A program made the position numbers and the translations under genes. A model generated the notes under the pieces. It did not search any database, was not told the origin of the DNA, and worked only from the letters and a program-made list of their open reading frames with translations. Of a stretch of 64,000 nucleotides of DNA, positions 47,974-57,993 are shown piece after piece. The DNA is from Streptococcus suis (GTDB taxonomy: Bacteria; Bacillota; Bacilli; Lactobacillales; Streptococcaceae), in NCBI RefSeq assembly GCF_024509555.1, contig NZ_JAMWEL010000008.1, positions 26,398 through 90,397 of the forward strand. Reading direction: 5' to 3'. How positions within the stretch are numbered: the first letter of the stretch is position 1; every line of letters begins with the position of its first letter.

Positions 47974-49419
47974 ATGGAAAAGAGAAGAGGACGTAAGAAG
48001 TCTGAGCGCCTTAGAATACTAAATCTTGTTTTATGGATACTTTTTGTAGTTATCTTGGCAATACTACTATTTAATATGTATCGTTATAAGATTTTAGATT
48101 TTCGCTATATCAATCACATATTAGCTGGTTTATCCCTCCTCATTGCAGCGATTACGGGAATCTTGATTTGGAGGAAAAAGGCTAAAATACTGACAACTAT
48201 TGTACTGATTGTCTCCCTTCTAGTAGCTTCACTAGGTATGTTCGGTTTACAGGAAGTCATTGATTTTTCTTCACGATTGAACTCAAACGCTTCGATTTCT
48301 GAATATGAGATGAGTGTCTTGGTTCCAGCAGATAGCGATATTACAGACATCAAACAAGTGACATCCTTGTTGGCACCTGCGAATTATGATCAGGAAAATA
48401 TCAAGTCCCTTCTGGATGATATTGCTAGTATGAAGTCAGTAGATGTTCCGACGCAAGCAACAGAGTCTTACTTGACTGCCTATCAAGATATGCTGGCTGG
48501 TCAAGGGCAAGCCATGGTATTAAATGGTGTATTTACCAACATCCTTGAAAGTGAAGACCCAGATTTTTCTTCGAAGGTAAAGAAAATCTATAGCTTTAAG
48601 ATTACGACACAGGTGACCCCCTCTACTGAGCAGATTAGCGGAGATAGCTTTAACGTATATATTAGTGGGATTGATACTTATGGTCCAATCTCTTCTGTAT
48701 CTCGTTCGGATGTCAACATCATTATGACAGTAAATCGCAAGACAAACAAAATCCTCTTGACCACAACTCCACGGGATTCCTATGTTGCAATTGCAGATGG
48801 TGGTCAAAACCAGTATGATAAACTAACACATGCTGGAATCTATGGTGTTGATGCCTCGGTTCATACCTTGGAAAATCTCTATGGCATTGATATCAGTAAT
48901 TATATCCGTCTCAATTTCACATCATTCTTGCAATTGATTGATTTGGTTGGAGGGATTGAAGTCTATAATGATCAAGAATTTATTAGCCATATTGGAAGTC
49001 ACCATTTTCCAGTCGGCAATATCCACCTGACTTCTGAATTAGCCCTAGCATTTGTTCGTGAACGTTATTCGTTGACGAATGGTGATAATGACCGAGGTAA
49101 AAATCAGGAGAGGGTTATCGCAGCCTTGATTAAGAAACTCAGCTCACCAGAGAACTTGGCAAATTATCAAACGATTATTAAAGGTTTAGAAGGTTCCATT
49201 CAGACAGATTTGAGTTTGGAAACGATTATGGAATTGGTTAACACCCAATTGGCTGGAGGCAAACAGTTCACAGTTGAATCACAAGCCTTGACAGGTACAG
49301 GACAGATGGGTCTTCCATCCTATGCTATGCCAGGTTCACAACTCTATATGATGGAGATTAATCCAGACAGTCTTGCTCAAGTAAAAGCTGCTATGCAGAC
49401 AGTCTTGGAAGGAAAATAA
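47974..49419 (+). CDS. cpsA: CpsA/Wzg, LytR-CpsA-Psr phosphotransferase
   Basis: A 481-residue membrane enzyme thought to attach finished capsule chains to peptidoglycan. Three membrane helices near the N-terminus (about 18-38, 48-66, 74-94) are followed by an accessory domain and the LCP catalytic domain (from about 240). That domain contains [14 protein letters not shown], the TTPRDSYV arginine motif, KLTHAGIYG and [18 protein letters not shown]. It closely follows the S. suis cps2A layout. It is the first gene of the capsule operon. Confidence 0.95.
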   Translation: MEKRRGRKKSERLRILNLVLWILFVVILAILLFNMYRYKILDFRYINHILAGLSLLIAAITGILIWRKKAKILTTIVLIVSLLVASLGMFGLQEVIDFSSRLNSNASISEYEMSVLVPADSDITDIKQVTSLLAPANYDQENIKSLLDDIASMKSVDVPTQATESYLTAYQDMLAGQGQAMVLNGVFTNILESEDPDFSSKVKKIYSFKITTQVTPSTEQISGDSFNVYISGIDTYGPISSVSRSDVNIIMTVNRKTNKILLTTTPRDSYVAIADGGQNQYDKLTHAGIYGVDASVHTLENLYGIDISNYIRLNFTSFLQLIDLVGGIEVYNDQEFISHIGSHHFPVGNIHLTSELALAFVRERYSLTNGDNDRGKNQERVIAALIKKLSSPENLANYQTIIKGLEGSIQTDLSLETIMELVNTQLAGGKQFTVESQALTGTGQMGLPSYAMPGSQLYMMEINPDSLAQVKAAMQTVLEGK

Positions 49420-49437
49420 AATTAACTAGGAGAAATC

Positions 49438-50127
49438 ATGAATAATCAAGATGTAAATACAGTCGAAATCGATGTGTTATTCTTATTGAAAACCATTTGG
49501 AGAAAGAAATTCTTTATCGTACTACTTGCAACGCTTGGAGCAAGTTTGGCCTTTGTTTTTAGCGCCTTTCTTGTGACCCCTAAGTATGATTCGACAACCC
49601 GTATTTATGTAGTCAGTCAAAATGTGGAGGCAGGTGCTGGCTTGACAAACCAGGAACTACAAGCGGGTTCTTACCTTGTAAAAGACTATAAGGAAATTAT
49701 TCTATCTCAGGATGTACTGAGACAGGTAACTGATGAATTAAGTCTAACAGAAGAATTATCTGGTAAAGTTTCGGTAAGTATTCCAGTGGACACTCGTATT
49801 GTATCGATTTCAGTACGGGATAAGGATCCAAATGAAGCGGCTCGGATTGCAAATAGTTTGCGTGTCGTTGCTGCTAAGAAAATTATCGATGTAACAAAGG
49901 TGAGTGATGTGACCACCTTGGAAGAAGCTACGCCAGCTGAGGAACCCTCAACACCGCGTACAAAGCGTAATATCGCTATCGGTCTCCTTGCAGGTGGACT
50001 ATTTGCAACTGCCTTTGTTCTGGTGATGGAAGTTCTGGATGACCGCATCAAACGACCTCAGGATATCGAAGAAGTAATGGGCTTACCACTCTTGGGTGTA
50101 GTGCCTGATCTAAACAAACTGAAATAG
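49438..50127 (+). CDS. cpsB: CpsB/Wzd, chain-length and kinase-activator protein
   Basis: A 229-residue Wzz-type membrane protein with two helices (about 27-48 and 176-196) around an extracellular domain. It forms a bipartite tyrosine kinase with the next gene product and controls chain length and export. A Pro-rich motif precedes the second helix (EEATPAEEPSTPRTKRN, about 158-174). AGGAG lies before the ATG. Order A-B-C-D is that of S. suis. Confidence 0.95.
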   Translation: MNNQDVNTVEIDVLFLLKTIWRKKFFIVLLATLGASLAFVFSAFLVTPKYDSTTRIYVVSQNVEAGAGLTNQELQAGSYLVKDYKEIILSQDVLRQVTDELSLTEELSGKVSVSIPVDTRIVSISVRDKDPNEAARIANSLRVVAAKKIIDVTKVSDVTTLEEATPAEEPSTPRTKRNIAIGLLAGGLFATAFVLVMEVLDDRIKRPQDIEEVMGLPLLGVVPDLNKLK

Positions 50128-50136
50128 GAGAGAGTA

Positions 50137-50823
50137 ATGGCTACATTAGAACTTGCGTTAAATAAAAAGCAATTAGTAGGAAAAACAGAGGAGTATTTCA
50201 ATGCGATTCGCACCAATATTCAATTGAGTGGTTCAGACATTAAGGTTGTTGGCATTACATCTGTCCAATCGAATGAGGGGAAAAGTACAACCTCAGCTAG
50301 TCTTGCCATTGCCTATGCTCGGTCTGGTTACAAGACTGTGCTTGTAGATGCGGATATCCGTAACTCCGTCATGTCAGGTTTTTTTAAACCGACTACAAAG
50401 ATTACCGGTCTGACAGACTACTTGGCAGGTACAACGGACTTGTCTCAGGGGCTTTGTGATACCAATATTCAAAATTTAACCGTCATTGAGTCAGGGAAGA
50501 TTTCTCCAAACCCGACGGCTCTTTTACAAAGCAAAAACTTTGAAAACTTATTAGCAACCTTGCGTCGCTACTATGATTATGTCATTGTTGACTGTCCTCC
50601 ACTAGGATTGGTTATCGATGCAGCTATAATTGCACAAAAATGTGATGCGATGGCTGTCGTGGCTGAGGCAGGCAATGTTAAACGTTCTGGATTGAAAAAA
50701 GTTATTGATCAATTAGAACAGACCGATACTCCAGTACTGGGAGTGATCTTAAATAAATACGATGTCACTCAGGAAAAATATGGAGAATATGGTCGCTACG
50801 GAAATTACGGTAAAAAAGCTTAA
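50137..50823 (+). CDS. cpsC: CpsC/Wze, capsule tyrosine kinase
   Basis: A 228-residue BY-kinase. Walker A (SVQSNEGKST, about 43-52), Walker A' (VLVDADIRN, about 68-76) and Walker B (VIVDCPPLG, about 149-157) are intact. The C-terminal tyrosine cluster YGEYGRYGNYG is the autophosphorylation tail. It works with CpsB and is reversed by CpsD. The spacing to cpsB is 9 bases. Confidence 0.95.
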   Translation: MATLELALNKKQLVGKTEEYFNAIRTNIQLSGSDIKVVGITSVQSNEGKSTTSASLAIAYARSGYKTVLVDADIRNSVMSGFFKPTTKITGLTDYLAGTTDLSQGLCDTNIQNLTVIESGKISPNPTALLQSKNFENLLATLRRYYDYVIVDCPPLGLVIDAAIIAQKCDAMAVVAEAGNVKRSGLKKVIDQLEQTDTPVLGVILNKYDVTQEKYGEYGRYGNYGKKA

Positions 50824-50855
50824 TTCCTAAAAAACAGGTATAAGTAGGTGAAGGT

Positions 50856-51587
50856 ATGATTGATATTCACTCACACATCATATTTGGTGTAGATGACGGT
50901 CCAAAAAGCATAGAGGAGAGTTTAGAACTCATTGGACTAGCCCAACGTCAAGGTGTTAGAATGATTGTTGCAACCTCCCATAGACGAAAAGGAATGTTTG
51001 AAACACCAGAGAAGGTCATCATGGCAAATTTCTTGAGCCTTAAAGAAAAGGTGAAAGAAATATACCCTCAACTGACCCTCTGTTACGGTGGAGAAATCTA
51101 CTATAGCAAAGATAGCTTAAGTAAACTTGAAAGAAAGAAATTTCCTACAATTAACGGCAGTCGCTATGTATTGCTAGAGTTTAGTATGAATACTCCTTGG
51201 AAGGACATTCAAGAAGCGGTTAACGAGGTAAGGTTACTCGGATTAACACCTGTCATTGCTCATATTGAAAGATACGATGCACTCGCCTATAAAGCAGAGC
51301 GAGTAGAAGAATTAATTGACAAAGGGTGCTATACACAAGTCAATTCCAGTCATGTATTGAAACCAGGGCTAATAGGGGATAGGGCAAAAGAATTTAAAAA
51401 GAGAGTTCAGTATTTTCTCGATCAAAACCTGGTATACTGCGTGGCAAGTGATATGCACAATACTAGCTCGCGGCCACCTTATATGAAAGAAGCATACACA
51501 CTTGTTGAGAAACAATATGGTGAAGTACGGGCAAAGGATTTATTCAGGAAAAATCCTTTGAAATTGTTGAAAAATTTTTCCAACTAA
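50856..51587 (+). CDS. cpsD: CpsD/Wzh, manganese-dependent tyrosine phosphatase
   Basis: A 243-residue PHP-fold phosphatase that removes phosphate from the kinase tail. Metal-binding motifs IDIHSHI (residues 2-8), GVDDGP and the later VIAHIERY and VASDMHN are present. It ends the conserved regulatory part of the locus; serotype-specific genes begin next. Confidence 0.95.
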   Translation: MIDIHSHIIFGVDDGPKSIEESLELIGLAQRQGVRMIVATSHRRKGMFETPEKVIMANFLSLKEKVKEIYPQLTLCYGGEIYYSKDSLSKLERKKFPTINGSRYVLLEFSMNTPWKDIQEAVNEVRLLGLTPVIAHIERYDALAYKAERVEELIDKGCYTQVNSSHVLKPGLIGDRAKEFKKRVQYFLDQNLVYCVASDMHNTSSRPPYMKEAYTLVEKQYGEVRAKDLFRKNPLKLLKNFSN

Positions 51588-51624
51588 TAAATTCGGATAA
51601 GTTGATAAGATTTAGGATGGGGTT

Positions 51625-52275
51625 ATGAAAAAAATATATTCTGTTTTCAATACCATGTACATTGGTTTTGGAAAACGTGTTATTGATATTTTATTGGGAT
51701 TGTTCGGAACATTATGTATTTTTTTGCCGAGTTTATTGATAATCTCTATATTTTATCAATTTGGAAAGAACAAAGGACCAATTTTTTTCAGTCAAGATAG
51801 GATAGGAAAAAATGGTAAGTTGTTTAAAATTTATAAATTTCGATCTATGGTAGTTGATGCACATCAGATTTTGCAGGCTGATGAGGAACTATATAAGAAA
51901 TATGTTGAGAATAGTTATAAACTATTGCCCGAAGAGGATCCACGTCTAACTACCATTGGAGCATTTATTAGAAGGACAAGTATTGATGAATTTCCTCAAT
52001 TTATTAACGTATTAAAAGGAGATATGAGTTTCATTGGTCCACGTCCTATATTAGATGATGAACTAGTGGAATATACCAAAGAACAACGTCCCCTATTTTT
52101 ATCAGTGAAACCTGGCTTAACTGGTTGGTGGCAAGTATCAGGTAGAAGTGAAGTTTTTTATCCTGAGAGATGCGAATTGGAACTCTACTATGTTAAAAAT
52201 TATTCATTGGCAATGGATTTTAAGATAGTGTTCATGACAATCAATAAGGTCATTACGGGTCATGGGGCTCATTAA
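51625..52275 (+). CDS. Initiating sugar-phosphate transferase (undecaprenyl-phosphate)
   Basis: A 216-residue short-form enzyme that loads the first sugar-1-phosphate onto undecaprenyl phosphate. One hydrophobic helix (about 18-45) precedes the catalytic domain with IGKNGKLFKIYKFRSM, DPRLTTIGAFIRRTSIDEFPQ (read in parts), GDMSFIGPRP and KPGLTGWWQVSGR. It lacks the four-helix N-terminal part of WchA/WbaP, so it is of the minimal PglC/RfbP-core type. The specific sugar (hexose or diNAcBac/GlcNAc type) cannot be decided here. Confidence 0.9.
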   Translation: MKKIYSVFNTMYIGFGKRVIDILLGLFGTLCIFLPSLLIISIFYQFGKNKGPIFFSQDRIGKNGKLFKIYKFRSMVVDAHQILQADEELYKKYVENSYKLLPEEDPRLTTIGAFIRRTSIDEFPQFINVLKGDMSFIGPRPILDDELVEYTKEQRPLFLSVKPGLTGWWQVSGRSEVFYPERCELELYYVKNYSLAMDFKIVFMTINKVITGHGAH

Positions 52276-52290
52276 GAAAGTAAATTGAAT

Positions 52291-53742
52291 ATGAAGAAAG
52301 TAAGTTCCGTTAAGCTAAATTTCATTATGAATTTTATCTTGACGATATCCAACTTTATTTTTCCACTTATTACATTTCCGTATGTTTCAAGGGTATTGCA
52401 GGCAGATGGAATTGGTACTATAAACTTTGCCACATCAATTGTTACGTATTTTTCCATGATTGGTATGTTGGGGATTCCTACTTATGGAATTAGAGCTTGT
52501 GCCAAAGTTCGTGATGACAAGGAAAAACTAGATAAAACCGTTATAGAGATCATGCTTTTGAATAGTTTCGTTATGGGGATTTCTCTTTTACTGCTATTCA
52601 TTTGTATCATGTCTATTGATAAACTGCAAAGTGAGAAAATACTTTATCTAGTATTATCAACAACTTTAATTTTTAATGTGTTAGGTGTAGATTGGCTATA
52701 TCGTTCCTTAGAAAGATATTCCTATATTACGATTCGTTCTATCATATTTAAATTCTTATCAGTAATATTGATGTTTTTGTTCGTAAAAACATCAGATGAT
52801 TATATCATCTATGGAGCGATTAGTGTCTTTGCTGCGGTCGGGTCAAATCTGTTGAACTTTATCAACTTACGTAAAATTGTTTCATGGAGATCTTTGACGG
52901 ACTTGGATATTTTCCAACATTTAAAGCCGACCTTCACATTCTTTCTTTTAACAGTATCTACAACAATATACCTAAATGTTGACACGACGATGTTAGGATT
53001 TATCAAGGGAAGTGAAGAAGTAGGGTATTACTCTGCTGCTGTAAAAGTGAAACAAATTTTAGTCAGCGTTGTAACTTCGCTTGGTGCTGTTTTACTTCCG
53101 CGCTTATCTTATTACTATGAACAGGGAAAAATAGAGGAGTTTGAAAGACTGACACAAAAAGCTCTTAATTTTGTCTTTTTTATTTCACTGCCATTAGTCA
53201 CATACTTTATCTTACTAAGTAAACAAGCCATACTTTTCTTGTCAGGAGAGAGTTTTCTACCAGCGGTATTACCAATGCAGTTAATTATGCCAACAGTGTT
53301 GTTCATTGGCTTATCAAATTTAATGGGTATTCAAATCCTTGTTCCTACAAACAGAGAAAAATTAGTCGTTTATTCAACTATTGTAGGAGCAGTGGTTGAT
53401 GTACTTGTTAATATTTTTGCCATACCACTCCTTGGGGCAAGTGGTGCTGCAATTGCTGGTACGATTGCAGAGTGCTCGGTAGCGATTGTTCAATTTTATT
53501 TCTTGAAGGAATTCATCTTGCCAATCTTGAAAAAGATTCATTTTAGCAAGATGTTGATCAGTTTAATAGTTGCAACAATTGCCACAGCTTGTTTGTTTAT
53601 GGTTTTACAAGTCAATGTTTTCTGGACGTTAGTAGTTACATCTGGATTATATTTCACCATATATGGTATTAGTTTATTCTTACAAAAAGAAGAGTTTGTA
53701 TTTGAAATATGGAATATGATTTCATCTAAAGTCAGAAAATAG
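52291..53742 (+). CDS. wzx: Wzx repeat-unit flippase
   Basis: A 483-residue MATE/PST-type transporter with about 14 membrane helices that flips lipid-linked repeat units across the membrane. The opening NFIFPLITFPYVSRVL and the DGIGTINFATS segment are typical. The ATG at 52291 is used; a TTG 6 bases earlier is also in frame. The ribosome binding site is poor and the gene follows the transferase by 15 bases, so coupling is possible. Confidence 0.92.
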   Translation: MKKVSSVKLNFIMNFILTISNFIFPLITFPYVSRVLQADGIGTINFATSIVTYFSMIGMLGIPTYGIRACAKVRDDKEKLDKTVIEIMLLNSFVMGISLLLLFICIMSIDKLQSEKILYLVLSTTLIFNVLGVDWLYRSLERYSYITIRSIIFKFLSVILMFLFVKTSDDYIIYGAISVFAAVGSNLLNFINLRKIVSWRSLTDLDIFQHLKPTFTFFLLTVSTTIYLNVDTTMLGFIKGSEEVGYYSAAVKVKQILVSVVTSLGAVLLPRLSYYYEQGKIEEFERLTQKALNFVFFISLPLVTYFILLSKQAILFLSGESFLPAVLPMQLIMPTVLFIGLSNLMGIQILVPTNREKLVVYSTIVGAVVDVLVNIFAIPLLGASGAAIAGTIAECSVAIVQFYFLKEFILPILKKIHFSKMLISLIVATIATACLFMVLQVNVFWTLVVTSGLYFTIYGISLFLQKEEFVFEIWNMISSKVRK

Positions 53743-53752
53743 GAGAGTCGAA

Positions 53753-54862
53753 ATGAAAAATTATGATTATTTAGTAGTCGGAGCTGGTTTATTCGGAGCA
53801 GTTTTTGCTCATGAAGCAGCTAAAAAAGGTAAAAAGGTTAAGGTGATTGAAAAACGTGACCATATTGCCGGTAACATCTACACCAAAGAAGTAGAAGGCA
53901 TCCAGGTCCATGAGTATGGTGCGCATATCTTCCATACTTCTGAAAAGGAAATCTGGGATTATGTCAACCAATTTGCCGAGTTCAACCGCTACACAAATAC
54001 ACCGGTTGCCAACTACAAGGGTGAAATCTACAACCTTCCCTTCAACATGAATACCTTTAACAAACTCTGGGGCGTAGTCACTCCTGCCGAAGCAGAAGCA
54101 AAGATTGCAGAGCAACGTGCAGTATTAGGTGGCAAAACGCCTGAGAATTTGGAAGAGCAAGCTATTTCACTTGTTGGTACAGATATCTATGAAAAACTGA
54201 TTAAGTCTTACACAGAAAAGCAGTGGGAAAAGCCTTGTACGGAACTGCCAGCCTTTATCATCCGTCGTTTACCAGTACGATTGACTTATGATAACAACTA
54301 TTTCAATGATACTTACCAAGGTATTCCAATCGGTGGCTACACGCAGATTGTAGAAAAAATGTTGGATCATGAAAATATCGATGTGGAGACAAATGTTGAT
54401 TTCTTTGCCAATAAGGAAGAATACTTGGCGAACTATCCAAAAGTTGTCTTTACAGGTATGATTGATGAGTTCTTTGACTATGAGCTTGGTGAATTGGAAT
54501 ATCGTAGCCTTCGTTTTGAAACTGAAGTCTTGGATATGGAAAATTACCAAGGTAATGCTGTTGTTAACTACACAGATAGCGAAACACCGTTTACTCGTAT
54601 TATCGAACACAAACATTTCGAGTTTGGTACACAAGAAAAAACCATTATTACACGCGAGTATTCTAAGACATGGAAACGTGGGGATGAGCCATACTATCCA
54701 GTCAATAATGACCGCAACAATAAACTCTACACAGCCTACAAGCGCCTAGCTGAACAACAAGAGAATGTTATATTCGGCGGTCGTTTAGGTCACTATCGTT
54801 ACTACGATATGCACCAGGTTATCGGAGCAGCCTTACAGTGCGTGAGAAATGAAGTGAAGTAA
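53753..54862 (+). CDS. glf: UDP-galactopyranose mutase
   Basis: A 369-residue flavoenzyme that turns UDP-galactopyranose into UDP-galactofuranose. The FAD-binding GAGLFGAVFAHEAAKKG is at the N-terminus; HEYGAHIFHT, the YTEKQW helix and the C-terminal GRLGHYRYYDMHQVI are all characteristic. Its codon use and base composition are more like the core genome than its AT-rich neighbours downstream. Its presence implies galactofuranose in the capsule. A strong terminator follows it inside the locus. Confidence 0.97.
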   Translation: MKNYDYLVVGAGLFGAVFAHEAAKKGKKVKVIEKRDHIAGNIYTKEVEGIQVHEYGAHIFHTSEKEIWDYVNQFAEFNRYTNTPVANYKGEIYNLPFNMNTFNKLWGVVTPAEAEAKIAEQRAVLGGKTPENLEEQAISLVGTDIYEKLIKSYTEKQWEKPCTELPAFIIRRLPVRLTYDNNYFNDTYQGIPIGGYTQIVEKMLDHENIDVETNVDFFANKEEYLANYPKVVFTGMIDEFFDYELGELEYRSLRFETEVLDMENYQGNAVVNYTDSETPFTRIIEHKHFEFGTQEKTIITREYSKTWKRGDEPYYPVNNDRNNKLYTAYKRLAEQQENVIFGGRLGHYRYYDMHQVIGAALQCVRNEVK

Positions 54863-54867
54863 AAATG

Positions 54868-54896
54868 AGGAGAGGGCTCTATCCTCTCCTATTTTT
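54868..54896 (+). terminator. Terminator inside the capsule locus, after glf
   Basis: AGGAGAGG (54868-54875) pairs perfectly with CCTCTCCT (54883-54890) and is followed by ATTTTT. No strong promoter is visible before the next gene, so read-through is probably needed. Confidence 0.8.
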
Positions 54897-54913
54897 AGAA
54901 TTGAGGAAAGACA

Positions 54914-55705
54914 GTGAAAAATATTAAGCTTATTGTAGCTACTCATAAACAAGCGACAATGCCAAAGGATCATAACTTATATATTCCTATTCATGTTGGT
55001 CGTGAAGGGAAAGCTGATATTGGGTATTTAGGTGATCATACAGGTGACAATATTTCAAGTCAGAATGCTTTTTACAGTGAATTATCAGGTCTTTATTGGG
55101 CTTGGAAAAATTTAGAATGTGATTACCTTGGGTTAGTACACTATCGTCGGTATTTTACTTCTGTATCTAAAAAGTTTGATGAAAATATCAACATTGATGA
55201 TGTTGTTCTTAATCAGACTGAAATTGAAAAATTATTGTCAGAAGCAGATGTGATTGTTCCTAAGAAACGCAAGTATTATATTGAAACGATTTATTCTCAT
55301 TACGACCATACTTTTGATGGTCAGCATTTGGATTTGACACGGGCTATACTAGAAAAAAGTTCACCAGAGTATCTGCCTGCTTTTGATTACTTCATGAAGC
55401 AGAGAGGTGGCTATGTTTTCAATATGTTTATCATGCGTAAGGAATTGGTAGATGAATATTGCCAATGGCTGTTCCCAATTTTGGACAAGTTGCTTAGTCA
55501 AATCGACACTGAGAATATGACAGCTTTTGAAGCCCGGTTCCCAGGGCGGATTAGTGAACGCCTCTTTAACGTTTGGTTATTACATAAAGGATATTCAGTT
55601 AAGGAAGTGCCGTTTATGTATTTGGAAAAAGTCAATCTCTTCCAAAAAGGGAAGTCGTTCTTAGAAGCCAAGTTTCTTGGTAAGAAGTATGGGAAGAGTT
55701 TTTAG
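54914..55705 (+). CDS. DUF4422 glycosyltransferase
   Basis: A 263-residue capsule protein of the DUF4422 family, which is found next to glf in several streptococcal loci and is assigned to glycosyl (often galactofuranosyl) transfer. Typical blocks are KLIVATHKQATMP, IGYLGDHTGDNIS, CDYLGLVHYRRYF and NMFIMRKELVDEYCQWLFP. It begins at GTG with GAGGAAAG upstream. Linkage and donor are inferred from genetic context only. Confidence 0.85.
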   Translation: MKNIKLIVATHKQATMPKDHNLYIPIHVGREGKADIGYLGDHTGDNISSQNAFYSELSGLYWAWKNLECDYLGLVHYRRYFTSVSKKFDENINIDDVVLNQTEIEKLLSEADVIVPKKRKYYIETIYSHYDHTFDGQHLDLTRAILEKSSPEYLPAFDYFMKQRGGYVFNMFIMRKELVDEYCQWLFPILDKLLSQIDTENMTAFEARFPGRISERLFNVWLLHKGYSVKEVPFMYLEKVNLFQKGKSFLEAKFLGKKYGKSF

Positions 55706-55713
55706 GGTGTAAT

Positions 55714-56868
55714 ATGAAAATTAGATTTCAAAAGTCTTTAATAAATAATATTCTATATTTTGCAATTACCATATATTTTTCATATAAATTATTGTCACTG
55801 AGTTTTTTTTCTGTGTATATACCTGGTTTTTTTACTAACTTTATTCCAATTGTAACAATAATTTTGTTATTAATAAATGAGATTTCTTTGAAAAAATTAG
55901 AGGCAAAATCAATTCTCGCATTTTCGTTAGTAATTTTTAGTTTTGCTATTTTATTATTTCTATCCAATATAGATTCTTATAACTTCCTCTATCCATTAGT
56001 AATTATATATCTGCTAAGGAACTACAAAATAGATGATGTTTTAAATATTGCATTACCAATAGCAATTTTCATTTTCTTTTTTGTAATAGTTAGTAGCAAA
56101 TTAGGGATAATTGTAGACTATGTTGAAATTTCTCAAACGAGGGTTAGACACTATCTTGGTTTTACTTACTCACTATTTCCGTCTACGGTTATGTTAAATA
56201 TTACTGCAATGTATATTTATAAAAATAGAGCAAATTTAAAACTCGGAAATCTGATACTACTTTTTATTGCTATTTTATGGATCTTTTTACAAACTAATTC
56301 AAGACTGACTTTTATGTCAAGTATTTCTATCCTATTGATTGGTATGATAAATTTCTTAAAACCAAATATCTGGGGAAAAATTCAAAATTTACTCCTTGTT
56401 TTCATACCAATATATCTAATAGCTCCAATTATAAGTTATTTGGTAGCAATTAGATATAAGTTTATGGAGGATTGGATTCTATTATTGAATAATTTTTTAG
56501 GGAACAGAATATATTTGTCATATTCGTCACTATCGACATATGGTTTTGGATTACTGGGAAGAAAAATCACTTGGATAGGAAATGCTTTAAATGCATCTGG
56601 ACAAAGGGCAGTGGGTACATATCTGTACGTAGATAATTTATATCTGAATCTACTTCAAAGATATGGCTTAATTTTTGTAACAATTTATTGTATCATGCTG
56701 ACAATTGTGATGTTTAGGTTATATAGACAGAAACATTATTTCCTTTTTCTGATTATGTTTATTTTTGCAATTCACGGAGTGATTGATGATCTCACTATCC
56801 ATTGGCATTATCATTTCTTTTTAATTCTCTTAAATTTAGTATATTCAAAGTCATATAAGATTTCTTGA
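55714..56868 (+). CDS. wzy: Wzy capsule polymerase
   Basis: A 384-residue protein with about ten membrane helices and a larger extracellular loop after mid-protein, the layout of O-antigen/capsule polymerases that join repeat units outside the membrane. Sequence similarity in this group is always low, so identification rests on topology, position, and the absence of another candidate in the locus. The DNA is very AT-rich, unlike glf, as is usual for serotype-specific genes. Confidence 0.82.
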   Translation: MKIRFQKSLINNILYFAITIYFSYKLLSLSFFSVYIPGFFTNFIPIVTIILLLINEISLKKLEAKSILAFSLVIFSFAILLFLSNIDSYNFLYPLVIIYLLRNYKIDDVLNIALPIAIFIFFFVIVSSKLGIIVDYVEISQTRVRHYLGFTYSLFPSTVMLNITAMYIYKNRANLKLGNLILLFIAILWIFLQTNSRLTFMSSISILLIGMINFLKPNIWGKIQNLLLVFIPIYLIAPIISYLVAIRYKFMEDWILLLNNFLGNRIYLSYSSLSTYGFGLLGRKITWIGNALNASGQRAVGTYLYVDNLYLNLLQRYGLIFVTIYCIMLTIVMFRLYRQKHYFLFLIMFIFAIHGVIDDLTIHWHYHFFLILLNLVYSKSYKIS

Positions 56869-56943
56869 GAGTTGAGGTAAGAGGTTGAATAATTTTGAAA
56901 ATGATTAATATATTAGTTTTGATTAATTAGAGAGGTAATGAAC

Positions 56944-57993
56944 GTGAAAACATATCAAATTATAGAAGATTATGAAAATTTAAATCATGCAGGGAGTAAG
57001 GCAACAAATGATGCAGTACAGATATTTAGAGAAATTGGAGCAATTGATATTCCAATCTTAGTATCTACAAGGAAAAAAAGTATTATTCATTTACTCAGAC
57101 GTCAACTGAATTTTTACATAAATTGGCGAAAGATTTATCGTCAAGTTGAAAATAATTCAATAGTAATTTTACAAAATCCATTTAGATTTCGTCAATTTGG
57201 AAGAACGAAACTATTGTTGAAATTGAAAAAGAAGAAAGATGTAAAGATAATTTCACTGATACATGATGTAGAGTTGTTACGCTATGATAATCCTAAAAAT
57301 CAAAAAGAATTTCAAGAAACGTTGAAAATTGCTGATAGATTAATTGTTCATAATCAACAAATGAAGAGTTGGTTTATAAAGCGTGGAGTTGAATCAGATA
57401 AGCTGATTGTTCTAGAAATTTTTGATTATTTAAGTGAAAAATCATCAGAGGAAAAAACTACTTATTCTAAAAACGTGTATATAGCAGGAAACTTAGCAAA
57501 AGATAAATCCCCATATGTATATAATCTTGAACAAGTTCCTAAAGTTCAATTTAATTTGATGGGTGTAAATTATAATAGTGATAATAAAATACATAATGTC
57601 AGTTATTTAGGATCGTTTTTACCTGAAGAAGTACCGAGTAAATTAAACAATGGATTTGGTCTAGTATGGGATGGTCCATCGATTGAAACATGTTCTGGAG
57701 TTACAGGGGATTATCTACGATATAACAATCCTCATAAATTATCACTATATTTGTCTTCTGCTTTACCAGTAATTATTTGGTCAGAAGCAGCTGAATCAGA
57801 GTTTGTTACTAAATATGGAGTAGGAATTACAGTTTCATCATTGAAAGAGTTAGCAGATGAGATTAATTCTATTACTGAAGAAAAGTACGAAAACATGGTG
57901 AGGAATACAATTCAAATTAAGGAAAAACTTCAAAGTGGTCACTACCTAAAGAAGGCAATTACTCAATCTATTGATTCAATAAAGGAGAAATAA
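56944..57993 (+). CDS. Glycosyltransferase, galactofuranosyltransferase-like
   Basis: A 349-residue GT-B type enzyme. GTG at 56944 is preferred over ATG at 56938 because GAGAGG ends only one base before that ATG but eight before the GTG. Features include ISLIHDVELLRY, RLIVHNQQMKSWF, and the C-terminal donor region NNPHKLSLYLSSALPVIIW. The pattern resembles WbbI/Gtf3-like enzymes that transfer galactofuranose or glucose. With glf in the locus, galactofuranose is the likely donor (inference). The stop overlaps the next ATG by one base. Confidence 0.85.
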   Translation: MKTYQIIEDYENLNHAGSKATNDAVQIFREIGAIDIPILVSTRKKSIIHLLRRQLNFYINWRKIYRQVENNSIVILQNPFRFRQFGRTKLLLKLKKKKDVKIISLIHDVELLRYDNPKNQKEFQETLKIADRLIVHNQQMKSWFIKRGVESDKLIVLEIFDYLSEKSSEEKTTYSKNVYIAGNLAKDKSPYVYNLEQVPKVQFNLMGVNYNSDNKIHNVSYLGSFLPEEVPSKLNNGFGLVWDGPSIETCSGVTGDYLRYNNPHKLSLYLSSALPVIIWSEAAESEFVTKYGVGITVSSLKELADEINSITEEKYENMVRNTIQIKEKLQSGHYLKKAITQSIDSIKEK

